From the NCBI GenBank assembly GCA_013823365.1, contig PNMC01000001.1, positions 32,766 through 96,765 on the forward strand: a stretch of 64,000 bases of DNA, in the 5' to 3' direction. Every line of letters starts with the position of its first letter. The stretch's first letter is position 1. The position numbers and the translations under genes were made by a program. This DNA comes from Parvibaculum sp. Lineage in GTDB: Bacteria; Pseudomonadota; Alphaproteobacteria; Parvibaculales; Parvibaculaceae. A model generated the notes under the pieces. The model was not told where the DNA came from. It was given only the letters and a program-made list of their open reading frames with translations, and searched no databases. Positions 50,027 to 59,520 of the stretch are shown piece after piece.

Positions 50027-50800
50027 ATGTTGAAATCACTGCAGGGGAAAACCGTCATCGTGACCGGCGCAAGCCGGGGCATCGGCAAGGGTATCGCCTT
50101 GCGCTTCGCAGAGGCGGGACTGAATGTCCTGGTCGTGTCGCGCAGCCAGGGTGATGCCGACAAGGTGGCCAATGAAATTGGTTCGAACGCATCGGGATTT
50201 GCCGCGGATGTCAGCACCGAAGAGGGCTGCAAGGCGATGGTCGAGGCAACTGTCGCCCGCTATGGCGGCGTGGACGTGCTGTGCGCCAATGCCGGCATTT
50301 TTCCGGCTGCGAAGCTGGGCGAAATGACAGCCGGTGACTTCGACCACGTCATCTCCACCAATCTCAAGAGCACCTTTCTCAGCGTCTCCGCTGTGCTGCC
50401 GGCGATGACCAGGGCGGGGGCGGGCCGCATCATCATCACCTCGTCGATCACGGGGCCCATCACTGGCTATCCGGGCTGGGCGCATTATGGGGCGAGCAAG
50501 GCCGGCCAGCTCGGTTTCATGCGCACGGCCGCAATCGAACTGGCGCCGAAGAACATCACGGTCAATGCCGTGATGCCGGGCAACATCATGACGGAAGGTC
50601 TTGAGGGCAACGGTCCGGAATACATCGCCGCCATGGAAGCTTCCGTCCCGCTGCGCCGCCTGGGGACACCGGCGGACATCGCAAACGCGGCGCTGTTCTT
50701 CGCGTCGGAGGAAGCCGCCTACATCACCGGTCAGACGATCGTCGTTGATGGCGGTCAGATCCTGCCCGAGTCGCTTGGTGCACTGGAAGCGATGGACTGA
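50027..50800 (+). CDS. SDR family oxidoreductase
   Basis: KTVIVTGASRGIGKGIALRFAEAG, CANAGIFPAA, YGASKAGQLGFMRTAAIEL. Confidence 0.92.
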   Translation: MLKSLQGKTVIVTGASRGIGKGIALRFAEAGLNVLVVSRSQGDADKVANEIGSNASGFAADVSTEEGCKAMVEATVARYGGVDVLCANAGIFPAAKLGEMTAGDFDHVISTNLKSTFLSVSAVLPAMTRAGAGRIIITSSITGPITGYPGWAHYGASKAGQLGFMRTAAIELAPKNITVNAVMPGNIMTEGLEGNGPEYIAAMEASVPLRRLGTPADIANAALFFASEEAAYITGQTIVVDGGQILPESLGALEAMD

Positions 50801-50856
50801 AGGCGGAAGAAGCCGGGCGAGACCGTCGCTCGGCTTCTCTGCCAGCCTTTGGCGCG

Positions 50857-52185
50857 TCAGCGTCCCTTGAGGATGCTGTCCAGCGTGCCGGTGAAGAAGT
50901 CGGCGTCCTCGTTGGAGAAGCACAGCGGCGGACGTATCTTCAGCGTCGCGCCATACTCGCCCGCGGCCCCGATAAGGATCCTGTTCTGCTTCAGCTGGTT
51001 GATCGCAAGGGTTGCAAGCGCGGTATCCGGCGTGCCGTCTTCCGGGTCGGCGAAATCGAGGCCGATAAACAGGCCCGCGCCGCGAACCTCGCCGATTTCC
51101 GGATGGGACGCCCGCAAGTCCGTAAGCGATTGCTTGAAATAGGTGCCAACCGTGCTCGCCCGGGCGACGAGCTCTTCCTCTTCGATCACTTGCAGGACGG
51201 CATGACCGGCTGCCGCCGCCACCGGGTTTCCGCCGAAGGTGTTGAAATAGCCTGTCTCTTCGCAGAACCTCTTGAGGAGTTCCGGTCGGGTGACGACGCC
51301 ACCCATTGGAAAGCCGTTGCCCATCGGCTTGCCCAGGGTGACGATGTCGGGCGTCACGCCATGCCGCTCGAAGCCCCAGAGACCGCCGCCCGTACGACCG
51401 AACCCCGGCTGAACCTCATCGGCGATCAGGAGGCCGCCAGCGCGGCGCACGGCATCGGTAGCAGCCTTCAGGAAGCCGGCCGGATCGGCATAGATGCCGT
51501 CGCTCGAGAAGATCGTATCGACGATCAGCGCGGCAAGTCCGATGCCGCGCGACTTCAGCTCCGCGATCGCCCCTTCGACCGAGGCCGCGAAACTCTCCCC
51601 GACACTCATGCCGTCGCGGGCCGCTGGCGCCGGAACGACCGCCACGAAGGGCGCGGGTTTGCGCTTGCGCAACGACGAGGGCGAGATCTCGGTCACCAGC
51701 GCCGTGTTGCCATGATAGGCGGCCCTGGTAACGATGAAACCTTCCGCGCCGGTCGCGATGCGGGCAATCCGCATGGCCAGATCGTTGCTCTCGCTGCCCG
51801 TGCAGGTCATCACGACATTGCTCAGGCTATCCGGAAACCGGGAAAGTAGCTTTTCGCTGTAGGCCTCGACGACACGACTGAGGTAGCGCGTGTGGATGTT
51901 GAGCTCACCGGCCTGGCGGGCAATCGCCTCGACCACCCGGGGGTGGCAGTGCCCCACTGACGGCACGTTGTTGTAAACGTCGAGATACTTGCGCCCCTCG
52001 ACGTCATACATGTAGGCGCCTTGGGCGCGCACCATCTCGATCGGCTGCTCGTAAAAGAGAACGGAGGAGGCACCGAATGTCGCCTGGCGCCTGGCGACCC
52101 GCTCGGCAAGATCCGGCGGAAAGCCTTCCGTCCGCGTTGCATCGAAGCGATTGAGGTCGAGAATTTCCTTCGTGGCGGTGCTCAT
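50857..52185 (-). CDS. class III PLP enzyme of the AGXT2L/ethanolamine-phosphate phospho-lyase type
   Basis: [46 protein letters not shown]...[53 protein letters not shown]. Confidence 0.85.
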   Translation of the reverse strand: MSTATKEILDLNRFDATRTEGFPPDLAERVARRQATFGASSVLFYEQPIEMVRAQGAYMYDVEGRKYLDVYNNVPSVGHCHPRVVEAIARQAGELNIHTRYLSRVVEAYSEKLLSRFPDSLSNVVMTCTGSESNDLAMRIARIATGAEGFIVTRAAYHGNTALVTEISPSSLRKRKPAPFVAVVPAPAARDGMSVGESFAASVEGAIAELKSRGIGLAALIVDTIFSSDGIYADPAGFLKAATDAVRRAGGLLIADEVQPGFGRTGGGLWGFERHGVTPDIVTLGKPMGNGFPMGGVVTRPELLKRFCEETGYFNTFGGNPVAAAAGHAVLQVIEEEELVARASTVGTYFKQSLTDLRASHPEIGEVRGAGLFIGLDFADPEDGTPDTALATLAINQLKQNRILIGAAGEYGATLKIRPPLCFSNEDADFFTGTLDSILKGR

Positions 52186-52195
52186 CGGGGCTTCC

Positions 52196-53185
52196 TCAAC
52201 CGTGCTCTGTCAGATAGCGCTCGGCGAGCGCCGCGGTACCGTCGGTATAGGCGGTGCCCATGGATTGCGCCGTCGGCGTTTCCGCATGCGAGGCGATCCA
52301 GGCGGTGAGTTGCATGCGCCGGAGCATGATGAACATCGGCAGGGCCGCTTCATGCTCCGGATCGAGTGGCGCGACGCGGCGGTAGCCCTCCAGCCATGCC
52401 GCCATCAATTCCGGAATGAATGGCTCATGCTCCATGAAGCTGATCGCGGCGGCGAAGTCATAGGCAAACCAGGAGAGGCCGCAATCGTCGAAATCGATGA
52501 CGCCTAGCCGGTCGCCCTCCACCAGCAGGTTGGCGGCACGCATGTCGCAATGAATGAGGCCGAACCGGTCGGCGCCATAGCCATAGGCCCGGGTCTGCTT
52601 TTCCAGCAGTGCGTGGGTCCGCTCCAGAACCTCCTTGCCGTCCGGCGTCAGGCCGAGCGCGGCGCGCCAGTCGCCCCAATAGGCGCCATCGCCAAGGATG
52701 CGGTCGAAGTTCCAGGTCTTGCGGATGAATCGCTCCGGGTAAGCCCACTGGCGGCTATGCTGATGCAGGCGGGCATTGATTTCGCCAAGCGCGCCATACC
52801 ACTTCGCCAGGTCGAGATCCGTATCCGGTTCCTTGCCGCTCATGAATTCGAAGGCGACCGCATGGCGAACCGTTTCGTCATCGGAAAACTTTTGTAGGAG
52901 GCTGCCATCTCCGGCCGGGATCGGCCGGGGCGTGGGGACGACCCCATCCCGCCGGAGCGCTTCGATCCAGGCAAGCTCCGACAGTATTTCCGCCTCTGAA
53001 TGATAATCGGGTCGATGGACTCGAACGATCAGCTTCCGGTCGGAGGTTTCGTCATGAACCAGGAACGTCGCATTTTCCGAAATGGTCAGAAGCTTGACGC
53101 CTGCATGCGCCGATACCGCCCAGACAGGGCAGAGCGCGCTGACGGCAGTGGACAGGCGGCTTAGAAAGTCTGCGTCGTACAACAC
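52196..53185 (-). CDS. APH-family phosphotransferase (hydroxylysine/amino-alcohol kinase-like)
   Basis: RFGLIHCDMRAANLLVEGDRLGVIDFDDCGLSWFAYDFA (HxDxxxxN and DFDD motifs). Confidence 0.85.
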   Translation of the reverse strand: MLYDADFLSRLSTAVSALCPVWAVSAHAGVKLLTISENATFLVHDETSDRKLIVRVHRPDYHSEAEILSELAWIEALRRDGVVPTPRPIPAGDGSLLQKFSDDETVRHAVAFEFMSGKEPDTDLDLAKWYGALGEINARLHQHSRQWAYPERFIRKTWNFDRILGDGAYWGDWRAALGLTPDGKEVLERTHALLEKQTRAYGYGADRFGLIHCDMRAANLLVEGDRLGVIDFDDCGLSWFAYDFAAAISFMEHEPFIPELMAAWLEGYRRVAPLDPEHEAALPMFIMLRRMQLTAWIASHAETPTAQSMGTAYTDGTAALAERYLTEHG

Positions 53186-53211
53186 TTTGGCATTCCGATC
53201 GATTATTAGCT

Positions 53212-53246
53212 TTGCAATTCCAACAGTAAAAATGTTGGAATTGCAA
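53212..53246. promoter_or_regulatory. inverted repeat TTGCAATTCCAACA-N7-TGTTGGAATTGCAA upstream of kinase/phospho-lyase operon
   Basis: perfect 14-bp arms, spacer GTAAAAA, 27 bp upstream of the kinase ATG at 53185. Confidence 0.7.
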
Positions 53247-53630
53247 CATAAATCCTGCGCTCCTGGCCCGGCGGATCAGGCGCTCGCGATTGAGGTTGGC
53301 CATTCGAACTTGCCGGGCTTCTCCTCGAGCGCGTCCGGGCGTGAACGTTTCGGAGCGGCGAGGGGACTGGCCAATCACCTGAAGCGCGGTGGAGATGCAG
53401 GTCGATCAGATTGCCGAATGTGGCCGGTTTCAAGGACTGGGATTCCAAGAACGCCCAGCCGGTATGCACTTCTCCGCCGGAGCCTTTTTAGAATCTACCG
53501 GGCCTTCTGCCGATATCGACTTTCTTGAGCTGCCGCTGAGGTTCAGATTCTGAGCTGATCAAAAGCGCGAAAAGCATTGCAGTCGCACGGCGTTTTGCCG
53601 GAGCGTTCGACTGAATGCAGAAGCGTACTT

Positions 53631-54266
53631 TCACTTCAGGGGGAGCACCTTCATGATCCTGTCGACTTCCGCTGGCCGCACTGCGAGGGCGAGCAGGATC
53701 ATCCTGCAAATTGCGACGGCATACTCACAGGATCCCCGGCCGCTCAATTGCGTCTTCATGCCGGCGCGGACCGTGCCCACTACCAGATCGCGCGCGCTGT
53801 CGGGGTTATCGTAGTGGAGCCGGCCCCCAACCAGCCCGGCTTCGAGATCCGGGGCAGGGTAGGCGCGCAAGTCTGCGTTCACCGTTTCCGCATTCCCCGA
53901 CAAGGCGAACACCAGCCAGCCCCAGACCTGATCTTCGCCGGATCGCTTCAATATGAGGTAAGCCTGCGCGATCAGCCGCTCCGCAGGATCGTCCAGGGTA
54001 GCGCAGGTTTGACGAATTTCCAGAAACGGATCCTTGCCGACCTGCGTCCATAGCGCGTCCAGCAGGTCTTCGCGGGTGGGAAAGTAGTTGTAGAAGGTGC
54101 CTCGCGCGACGCCGGCTGCCTGTATGAAGTCGTCGATGGTCGCATTCTTGTCGCCGCTCGTGGCGATCACGCGCGCGGCCGCGGCGATGAGCTTCTGCCG
54201 CGTCTTCTCGCGGCGCTCCAATCCGATCTCGGCGCGTCTTAGTGCGGTTCCGCCAGCCATTTTCAC
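53631..54266 (-). CDS. TetR/AcrR family regulator
   Basis: REKTRQKLIAAAARVIATSGDKNATIDDFIQAAGVARGTFYNYFPTREDLLDALW. Confidence 0.9.
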   Translation of the reverse strand: MKMAGGTALRRAEIGLERREKTRQKLIAAAARVIATSGDKNATIDDFIQAAGVARGTFYNYFPTREDLLDALWTQVGKDPFLEIRQTCATLDDPAERLIAQAYLILKRSGEDQVWGWLVFALSGNAETVNADLRAYPAPDLEAGLVGGRLHYDNPDSARDLVVGTVRAGMKTQLSGRGSCEYAVAICRMILLALAVRPAEVDRIMKVLPLK

Positions 54267-54309
54267 TCCGAACCTGGTGAGTCGCGGAATAATTTATACA
54301 TAAGTAGTC

Positions 54310-54342
54310 CATATTGACAAAATATGTTCAATTTCATATTCT
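54310..54342 (+). promoter_or_regulatory. promoter TTGACA-N16-TATTCT with operator CATATT-N5-AATATG over the -35
   Basis: TTGACA 54315-54320; inverted repeat 54310-54326; between divergent tetR and the Ldi-like gene. Confidence 0.5.
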
Positions 54343-54360
54343 GCCCGAAATTGCGCTGTA

Positions 54361-55944
54361 ATGATTTCGGGGAGGAAATCGATGGCCGCGCCCGGCGAGT
54401 TTCCGAGGAACGAACCTTTCGACGTCGAAAGGTTGCCGAAACTCGACGCCGATCAGGTCGGCCATCTGCGCCGCATCGAAAATCTCTCATTGCTTCTGCC
54501 GGACGACTGGTCGGGCATGCAGGGCAAGTCGAGCCTTCAGGAAGATTTCGGCGGGCTGCGCTTTCAGCTCGCTTACATGTCCTATGCGCTGGCGCTGACG
54601 CACAGGCATCGCTTGCCGGCCGCGCCGGGCGTCTTCCGCAAGACCTTCGAGCGTTTGATCGAAAAGATGCTTTCCCCCGATGTCTGGACCTACTGGCACT
54701 ATGTCAGCACCGGCAACGGCCCGATCAACGCGGCGCAGGGCGAATTGCCCGCCGAATGGAATCCGGTCGTCAAGGACAACATCATGTACAGCGCCTATCT
54801 GCAGTCGATGGCGCTGCTCTACCACTACATCTTCAACGATGATCGCTATGCGCAGCCCGGCGCGCTGACGATGGAGCTGAAGCCGCTCTACTGGGGAGCG
54901 GGCGGCAAAAAGTTCGTCTATGACGAGTGTTCGCTCAACGACCACCTCTACTGGATGATGGTGGAAAAGGGCTATCTCGGTATCGCCTGCGAACCGAATT
55001 GCGTCTTCCAGATTTGCAACCAGGTGCCGATTCTCGGCTTCCGTTTTCACGATCTCGTCTATGGCGGGACGCTGGCGAAGGAAGTTACCGACGGCTACTT
55101 GCGGGCCTGGTCCGATTTCGGCATCGCGAACGAGCGCGGCCATTTCAATATGATGGTGCAGGAGATCGAGCGAAATCTGATCCCTACGGAAGCGCCATGG
55201 GTCGATTTCTGGCTTGGTTCGCTCATGCACGCCTGGAACCCCGGCTTTGTCGAAGAGTGTTACCCGGCGCAGATCGCCCGGTGGGGCGAGGCGGGGCCGG
55301 ACGGTACGCTATGGGTGAATGAAGCAGCCGGCATTCCGACGAGCCTCGGCTTCACATCGGCGCGCGATTTCGGCTGGGCGGCGGTTTGCGCCTCGGAAGT
55401 CGGCGATGCGGATGGGCTGCAGAGAATGCTCGCCTATGCCGACAGGTTCCTGCATCGCACATGGTTCGACGGCGGGCTTCATTATCGCCGTCACGACGAA
55501 TCTTTCGATGGGGAAGGGCGCTTCAGCGCCATGGACCCCCATACCGGCAATGCGCTTCTCGGCTATGCGCGGCTCAATGTGCCGGGCGGTCTCGAGAAGC
55601 TCTATGCGGAACCCTGGGACGAAGAGCACTTCAGGGAGCCTGCACTGACGAATATTTCGGACAATGCCGACGTGCTGCGCGCGCGCTATGAGCGCGATGC
55701 GCAAAGCCTTGTGCTGACGCTTTCTCCTCGCGCCGATCGCGATGGCAAGTTGCGGCTGGAACTTGGCAATGTATGGGAGCGCGGCAGCTGGTCGCTTGCC
55801 GCCGATGGCGAGCATGTCCTGTCCGGCAGCGCGAGCGAGCCGGGCGCATCCGCCGGTGCCGTCGCGGCGAAGCGCGAAGGCGAGAGGCTCGTTCTCGAAT
55901 GCAGCGCCGCCGCGCCGGCGAATTTCGTCATGAGTTTTCATTGA
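54361..55944 (+). CDS. linalool dehydratase/isomerase (Ldi)-family protein
   Basis: NIMYSAYLQSMALLYHYIFNDDRYA...GIACEPNCVFQICNQVPILGFRFHDLVYGG...PWVDFWLGSLMHAWNPGFVEECYP aligns from memory with Castellaniella Ldi ([62 protein letters not shown]). Confidence 0.75.
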   Translation: MISGRKSMAAPGEFPRNEPFDVERLPKLDADQVGHLRRIENLSLLLPDDWSGMQGKSSLQEDFGGLRFQLAYMSYALALTHRHRLPAAPGVFRKTFERLIEKMLSPDVWTYWHYVSTGNGPINAAQGELPAEWNPVVKDNIMYSAYLQSMALLYHYIFNDDRYAQPGALTMELKPLYWGAGGKKFVYDECSLNDHLYWMMVEKGYLGIACEPNCVFQICNQVPILGFRFHDLVYGGTLAKEVTDGYLRAWSDFGIANERGHFNMMVQEIERNLIPTEAPWVDFWLGSLMHAWNPGFVEECYPAQIARWGEAGPDGTLWVNEAAGIPTSLGFTSARDFGWAAVCASEVGDADGLQRMLAYADRFLHRTWFDGGLHYRRHDESFDGEGRFSAMDPHTGNALLGYARLNVPGGLEKLYAEPWDEEHFREPALTNISDNADVLRARYERDAQSLVLTLSPRADRDGKLRLELGNVWERGSWSLAADGEHVLSGSASEPGASAGAVAAKREGERLVLECSAAAPANFVMSFH

Positions 55945-55954
55945 GGCGGCGATC

Positions 55955-56455
55955 ATGCTCGACGGCACCTTCTCGCTGACCGATCACGATGGAAACGCCG
56001 TCACCGAAGCGAGCTATCGCGGCCGCTTCATGCTGATCTATTTTGGCTTCACTCATTGCCGGAAAGTCTGTCCGCGCTCGCTCGCCTGCATGACGGCGGC
56101 GCTGGACGAGTTGGGCGACGCTGCGGGTCGGATCGTGCCGCTCTACATCACCGTCGATCCCGAACGCGACACGCCGGAGACAATGAAAATTTTTCTTGAA
56201 GCGAACTTTCCGCGCTTCACCGGTCTCACCGGAAGCCGCGAGGCGATAGACCGGGCGAAGGCATCCTTCCGCGTTTTCACCCGCAAGGGACCGGACCCGG
56301 AGGACGCGGAGGGATATGCGGTGCCGCACACGGCCTTCGCATACTTGCTCGGACCGGACGGTACCTATCTGACGCATTTCATGGACACCGCTGACTCCGG
56401 GAAAATGGCGGGCGGACTCCGCGACATGCTGGCGAAAGCCGGCGCTACGGCCTGA
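55955..56455 (+). CDS. SCO1/SenC-family thioredoxin-fold protein lacking a signal/TM anchor
   Basis: GRFMLIYFGFTHCRKVCPRSLACMTAALDEL (CxxxCP), ITVDPERDTPETMKIF, VPHTAFAYLLGPDGTY; starts directly at MLDGTFSLTDHDG. Confidence 0.87.
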   Translation: MLDGTFSLTDHDGNAVTEASYRGRFMLIYFGFTHCRKVCPRSLACMTAALDELGDAAGRIVPLYITVDPERDTPETMKIFLEANFPRFTGLTGSREAIDRAKASFRVFTRKGPDPEDAEGYAVPHTAFAYLLGPDGTYLTHFMDTADSGKMAGGLRDMLAKAGATA

Positions 56456-56491
56456 GACAGAAACAACACCAAGACAGAACGGGGAACGGCA

Positions 56492-57598
56492 ATGCCGGAC
56501 ATGCAAGCGGCCGTCACGCGCGAGAAGGAGGGTTCCTTCACCATCGAGAAGGTGAAGCTGGAAGACCCGCGCGACAACGAGGTGCTGGTGCGCATCAAGG
56601 GCGTCGGCATGTGCCACACCGATCTCGTGGTGCGCGACCAGTATTTTCCGACGCCGCTTCCCGCCGTGCTTGGCCATGAGGGTGCGGGCGTGGTGGAGAA
56701 GGTCGGCGCCTCCGTCACCAAGGTCGCACCCGGCGATCATGTCGTGCTGAGCTATGCAAGCTGCGGCATCTGCGCCAATTGCCAGCGCGGGCTTTACGGC
56801 TATTGCCCCGATCTCTATGGCCGGAATTTCAGCGGCGCGCGACCGGACGGCTCATCGCCCTGCTGTGGCGAAAAAGGCGAACGCATCAGCAGCTACTTCT
56901 TCGCGCAATCCTCTTTCGGCGACTATGCGCTCGCGACGGAGCGCAACGTCGTGAAGATCGCAAAGGATGTGCCCCTCGAAATCATGGGACCGCTCGGCTG
57001 CGGTATCCAGACCGGCGCGGGTGCCGTGATGAATGCGCTGAAGCCCGGTGCGGGGTCGAGCATCGCGATTTTCGGCGCCGGTTCCGTCGGGCTTGCCGCG
57101 ATCATGGCGGCGAAGACGGTTGGCTGCACGACCATCGTCGCCGTCGACCTGAACGACCAGCGCCTCGCGCTTGCGCGTGAGCTCGGCGCCACCCACACGC
57201 TTCATGGCGACGGACAGACGGTTGAGACCATCCAGGCGCTGACGGGTGGGGAGGGCGTTCAGTATTCCATCGAATGCACCGGTCTGCCGCAGGTCGTGCG
57301 TCAGGCGGTCGATTGCCTGAGGCTCACCGGCACATGCGGCATCGTCGGCGTTGCCCCTCTCGGTACCGAATTCAAGCTGGACATGAATGCCGTGCTCTTC
57401 GGCCGCACAGTGCGCGGCATCATCGAAGGCGACAGCATCCCGGATATTTTCATCCCCCAGCTCATCGAGCTCTGGCGGCAGGGCCGCTTCCCCTTCGACC
57501 GGCTGATCCGCTTCTATCCGCTCTCTGAAATCGAGGAAGCGGCGCGTGCCTCGGAGCGCGGCGAGGTTCTCAAAGCCGTCCTCCTGCCGGGCCAATGA
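56492..57598 (+). CDS. Zn-dependent alcohol dehydrogenase (benzyl-alcohol/geraniol dehydrogenase-like MDR)
   Basis: GMCHTDLVVRDQYFPTPLPAVLGHEGAGVVEKVG, CGICANCQRGLYGYC, IFGAGSVGLAAIMAAK. Confidence 0.92.
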   Translation: MPDMQAAVTREKEGSFTIEKVKLEDPRDNEVLVRIKGVGMCHTDLVVRDQYFPTPLPAVLGHEGAGVVEKVGASVTKVAPGDHVVLSYASCGICANCQRGLYGYCPDLYGRNFSGARPDGSSPCCGEKGERISSYFFAQSSFGDYALATERNVVKIAKDVPLEIMGPLGCGIQTGAGAVMNALKPGAGSSIAIFGAGSVGLAAIMAAKTVGCTTIVAVDLNDQRLALARELGATHTLHGDGQTVETIQALTGGEGVQYSIECTGLPQVVRQAVDCLRLTGTCGIVGVAPLGTEFKLDMNAVLFGRTVRGIIEGDSIPDIFIPQLIELWRQGRFPFDRLIRFYPLSEIEEAARASERGEVLKAVLLPGQ

Positions 57599-57693
57599 AG
57601 GAACAAGCCATGAGCGTCGACTGAGCGCACCTTTCTCCATTGAGCGCTAGCTGCACAACGCCGATAATGACGCAAGGGAAGAGGGAGGATGCG

Positions 57694-59376
57694 ATGAAGG
57701 AAGCCCATGTGCGCGGTGCCACGACACCGCCGCTTCGCGAGGAGACGATCGGCACGGCGCTGAGGGCGGCGGCGGAGAAGTGGCCGGAGACGGAGGCGCT
57801 CGTCTCCGTTCATCAGGGCATTCGCTGGACCTACACCGAGCTCGACGCAAAGGCCGATGCGCTGGCCGCGGGACTTCTCGCACTCGGGCTGCGGCGCGGC
57901 GACAGGCTTGGCATCTGGTCGCCCAACAATGCCGAATGGACGCTGACGCAATTCGCGACGGCGAAGATCGGCGTCATTCTCGTCAATATCAATCCGGCCT
58001 ATCGTCTCTCCGAACTCGAATACACGCTGAACAAGGTTGGCGTTGCCGCACTCGTCACACCGGAGCGTTTCAAGACGTCCGAATATGTGGCGATGGTGGA
58101 GGAGCTTGCACCGGAGATTGCGCGCTCTACCGGTATCATCGGCTCGGCGCGGCTGCCGCATCTGAAACATGCGATCCAGATCGGCGGCACACCGCGTAAG
58201 GGCTGGTACGCATTCGATGGGATCGCGGGGCTCGCGGGCGATGAGGAGCGCCGCATGCTCGCCATGACGGAGCGCGACCTCGACGCCTATGACCCCATCA
58301 ACATCCAGTTTACGAGCGGCACGACGGGCCTGCCGAAAGGCGCGACGCTGTCGCATCACAATATTCTCAACAATGGCTTCTTCGTCGGCCGCAGCATTGG
58401 GCTCAAACAGGGCGACAGACTCTGCATCCCCGTGCCGCTCTATCACTGCTTCGGTATGGTGATGGGTAATCTCGGCTGCCTTACGCATGGTGCGACGATG
58501 GTCTATCCCGCCGAAGCCTTCGATCCGCTCGCCGTGCTGCAGGCGGTGGAGAAGGAGCGTTGCACTGGGCTTTACGGCGTGCCGACCATGTTCATCGCGG
58601 AGCTCTCGCACCCGGATTTTTCAAGGTTCGATCTCTCCTCGCTCCGCACGGGCTGCATGGCGGGCTCGCCCTGCCCTGTGGAGGTGATGAAGAAGGTGAT
58701 TTCCGACATGCATATGACGGATGTCACCATTGCCTATGGCATGACGGAGACGAGCCCGGTGAGTTTCCAGACCGGCGAGGACGACCCGCTGGAGCGGCGC
58801 GTCTCGACCATCGGCCGGGTGCAGCCGCATCTCGAATGCAAGATCGTCGATCTCGACGGCAAGACCGTGCCGCCGGACACGCCGGGCGAACTTTGCACGC
58901 GCGGCTATTCGGTGATGATCGGCTATTGGGACGATGTGGAAAAGACCGCCGAGGCGGTGGACGCCGAAGGCTGGATGCATACGGGCGACCTCGCGACCAT
59001 CGACGCCGAGGGCTATGGCAACATCGTCGGGCGGCTGAAGGACATGGTGATCCGCGGCGGCGAGAACGTCTACCCGCGCGAGATCGAGGAATATCTCTAC
59101 CGCCATCCGAAAATCGAGGATGTGGCGGTGGTGGGCGTACCCGATCCGAAATTCGGCGAGGAAATCTGCGCCTGGGTGAAGCTGAAGCCCGGGGAGAGCG
59201 CCACCGAAGACGAGATCAAGGCCTTCTGCAAGGGCCAGATCGCGCATTACAAAGTGCCGCGCTATGTGCGCTTCGTGCCGGAATTCCCGATGACGGTGAC
59301 GGGCAAGGTGCAGAAGTTCCAGATCCGCGATGCGATGATCGAGGAACTGAAACTCGAAGTGGTGAAGACGGCATGA
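57694..59376 (+). CDS. AMP-binding acyl-CoA synthetase
   Basis: [90 protein letters not shown]. Confidence 0.93.
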   Translation: MKEAHVRGATTPPLREETIGTALRAAAEKWPETEALVSVHQGIRWTYTELDAKADALAAGLLALGLRRGDRLGIWSPNNAEWTLTQFATAKIGVILVNINPAYRLSELEYTLNKVGVAALVTPERFKTSEYVAMVEELAPEIARSTGIIGSARLPHLKHAIQIGGTPRKGWYAFDGIAGLAGDEERRMLAMTERDLDAYDPINIQFTSGTTGLPKGATLSHHNILNNGFFVGRSIGLKQGDRLCIPVPLYHCFGMVMGNLGCLTHGATMVYPAEAFDPLAVLQAVEKERCTGLYGVPTMFIAELSHPDFSRFDLSSLRTGCMAGSPCPVEVMKKVISDMHMTDVTIAYGMTETSPVSFQTGEDDPLERRVSTIGRVQPHLECKIVDLDGKTVPPDTPGELCTRGYSVMIGYWDDVEKTAEAVDAEGWMHTGDLATIDAEGYGNIVGRLKDMVIRGGENVYPREIEEYLYRHPKIEDVAVVGVPDPKFGEEICAWVKLKPGESATEDEIKAFCKGQIAHYKVPRYVRFVPEFPMTVTGKVQKFQIRDAMIEELKLEVVKTA

Positions 59377-59520
59377 GAGAAGCTCCCGCGCGATCGCGCC
59401 ATCTGGGCTTTCGCACGCAGTTTCGCAGGCGCCTCGAGATTCTTGTGTGTAACCGGGGCATCCGGGGATAGAACAGCGTAGACTACGCCGCTTGAACATC
59501 CGCCAAAGCCCGGTAAGCTG

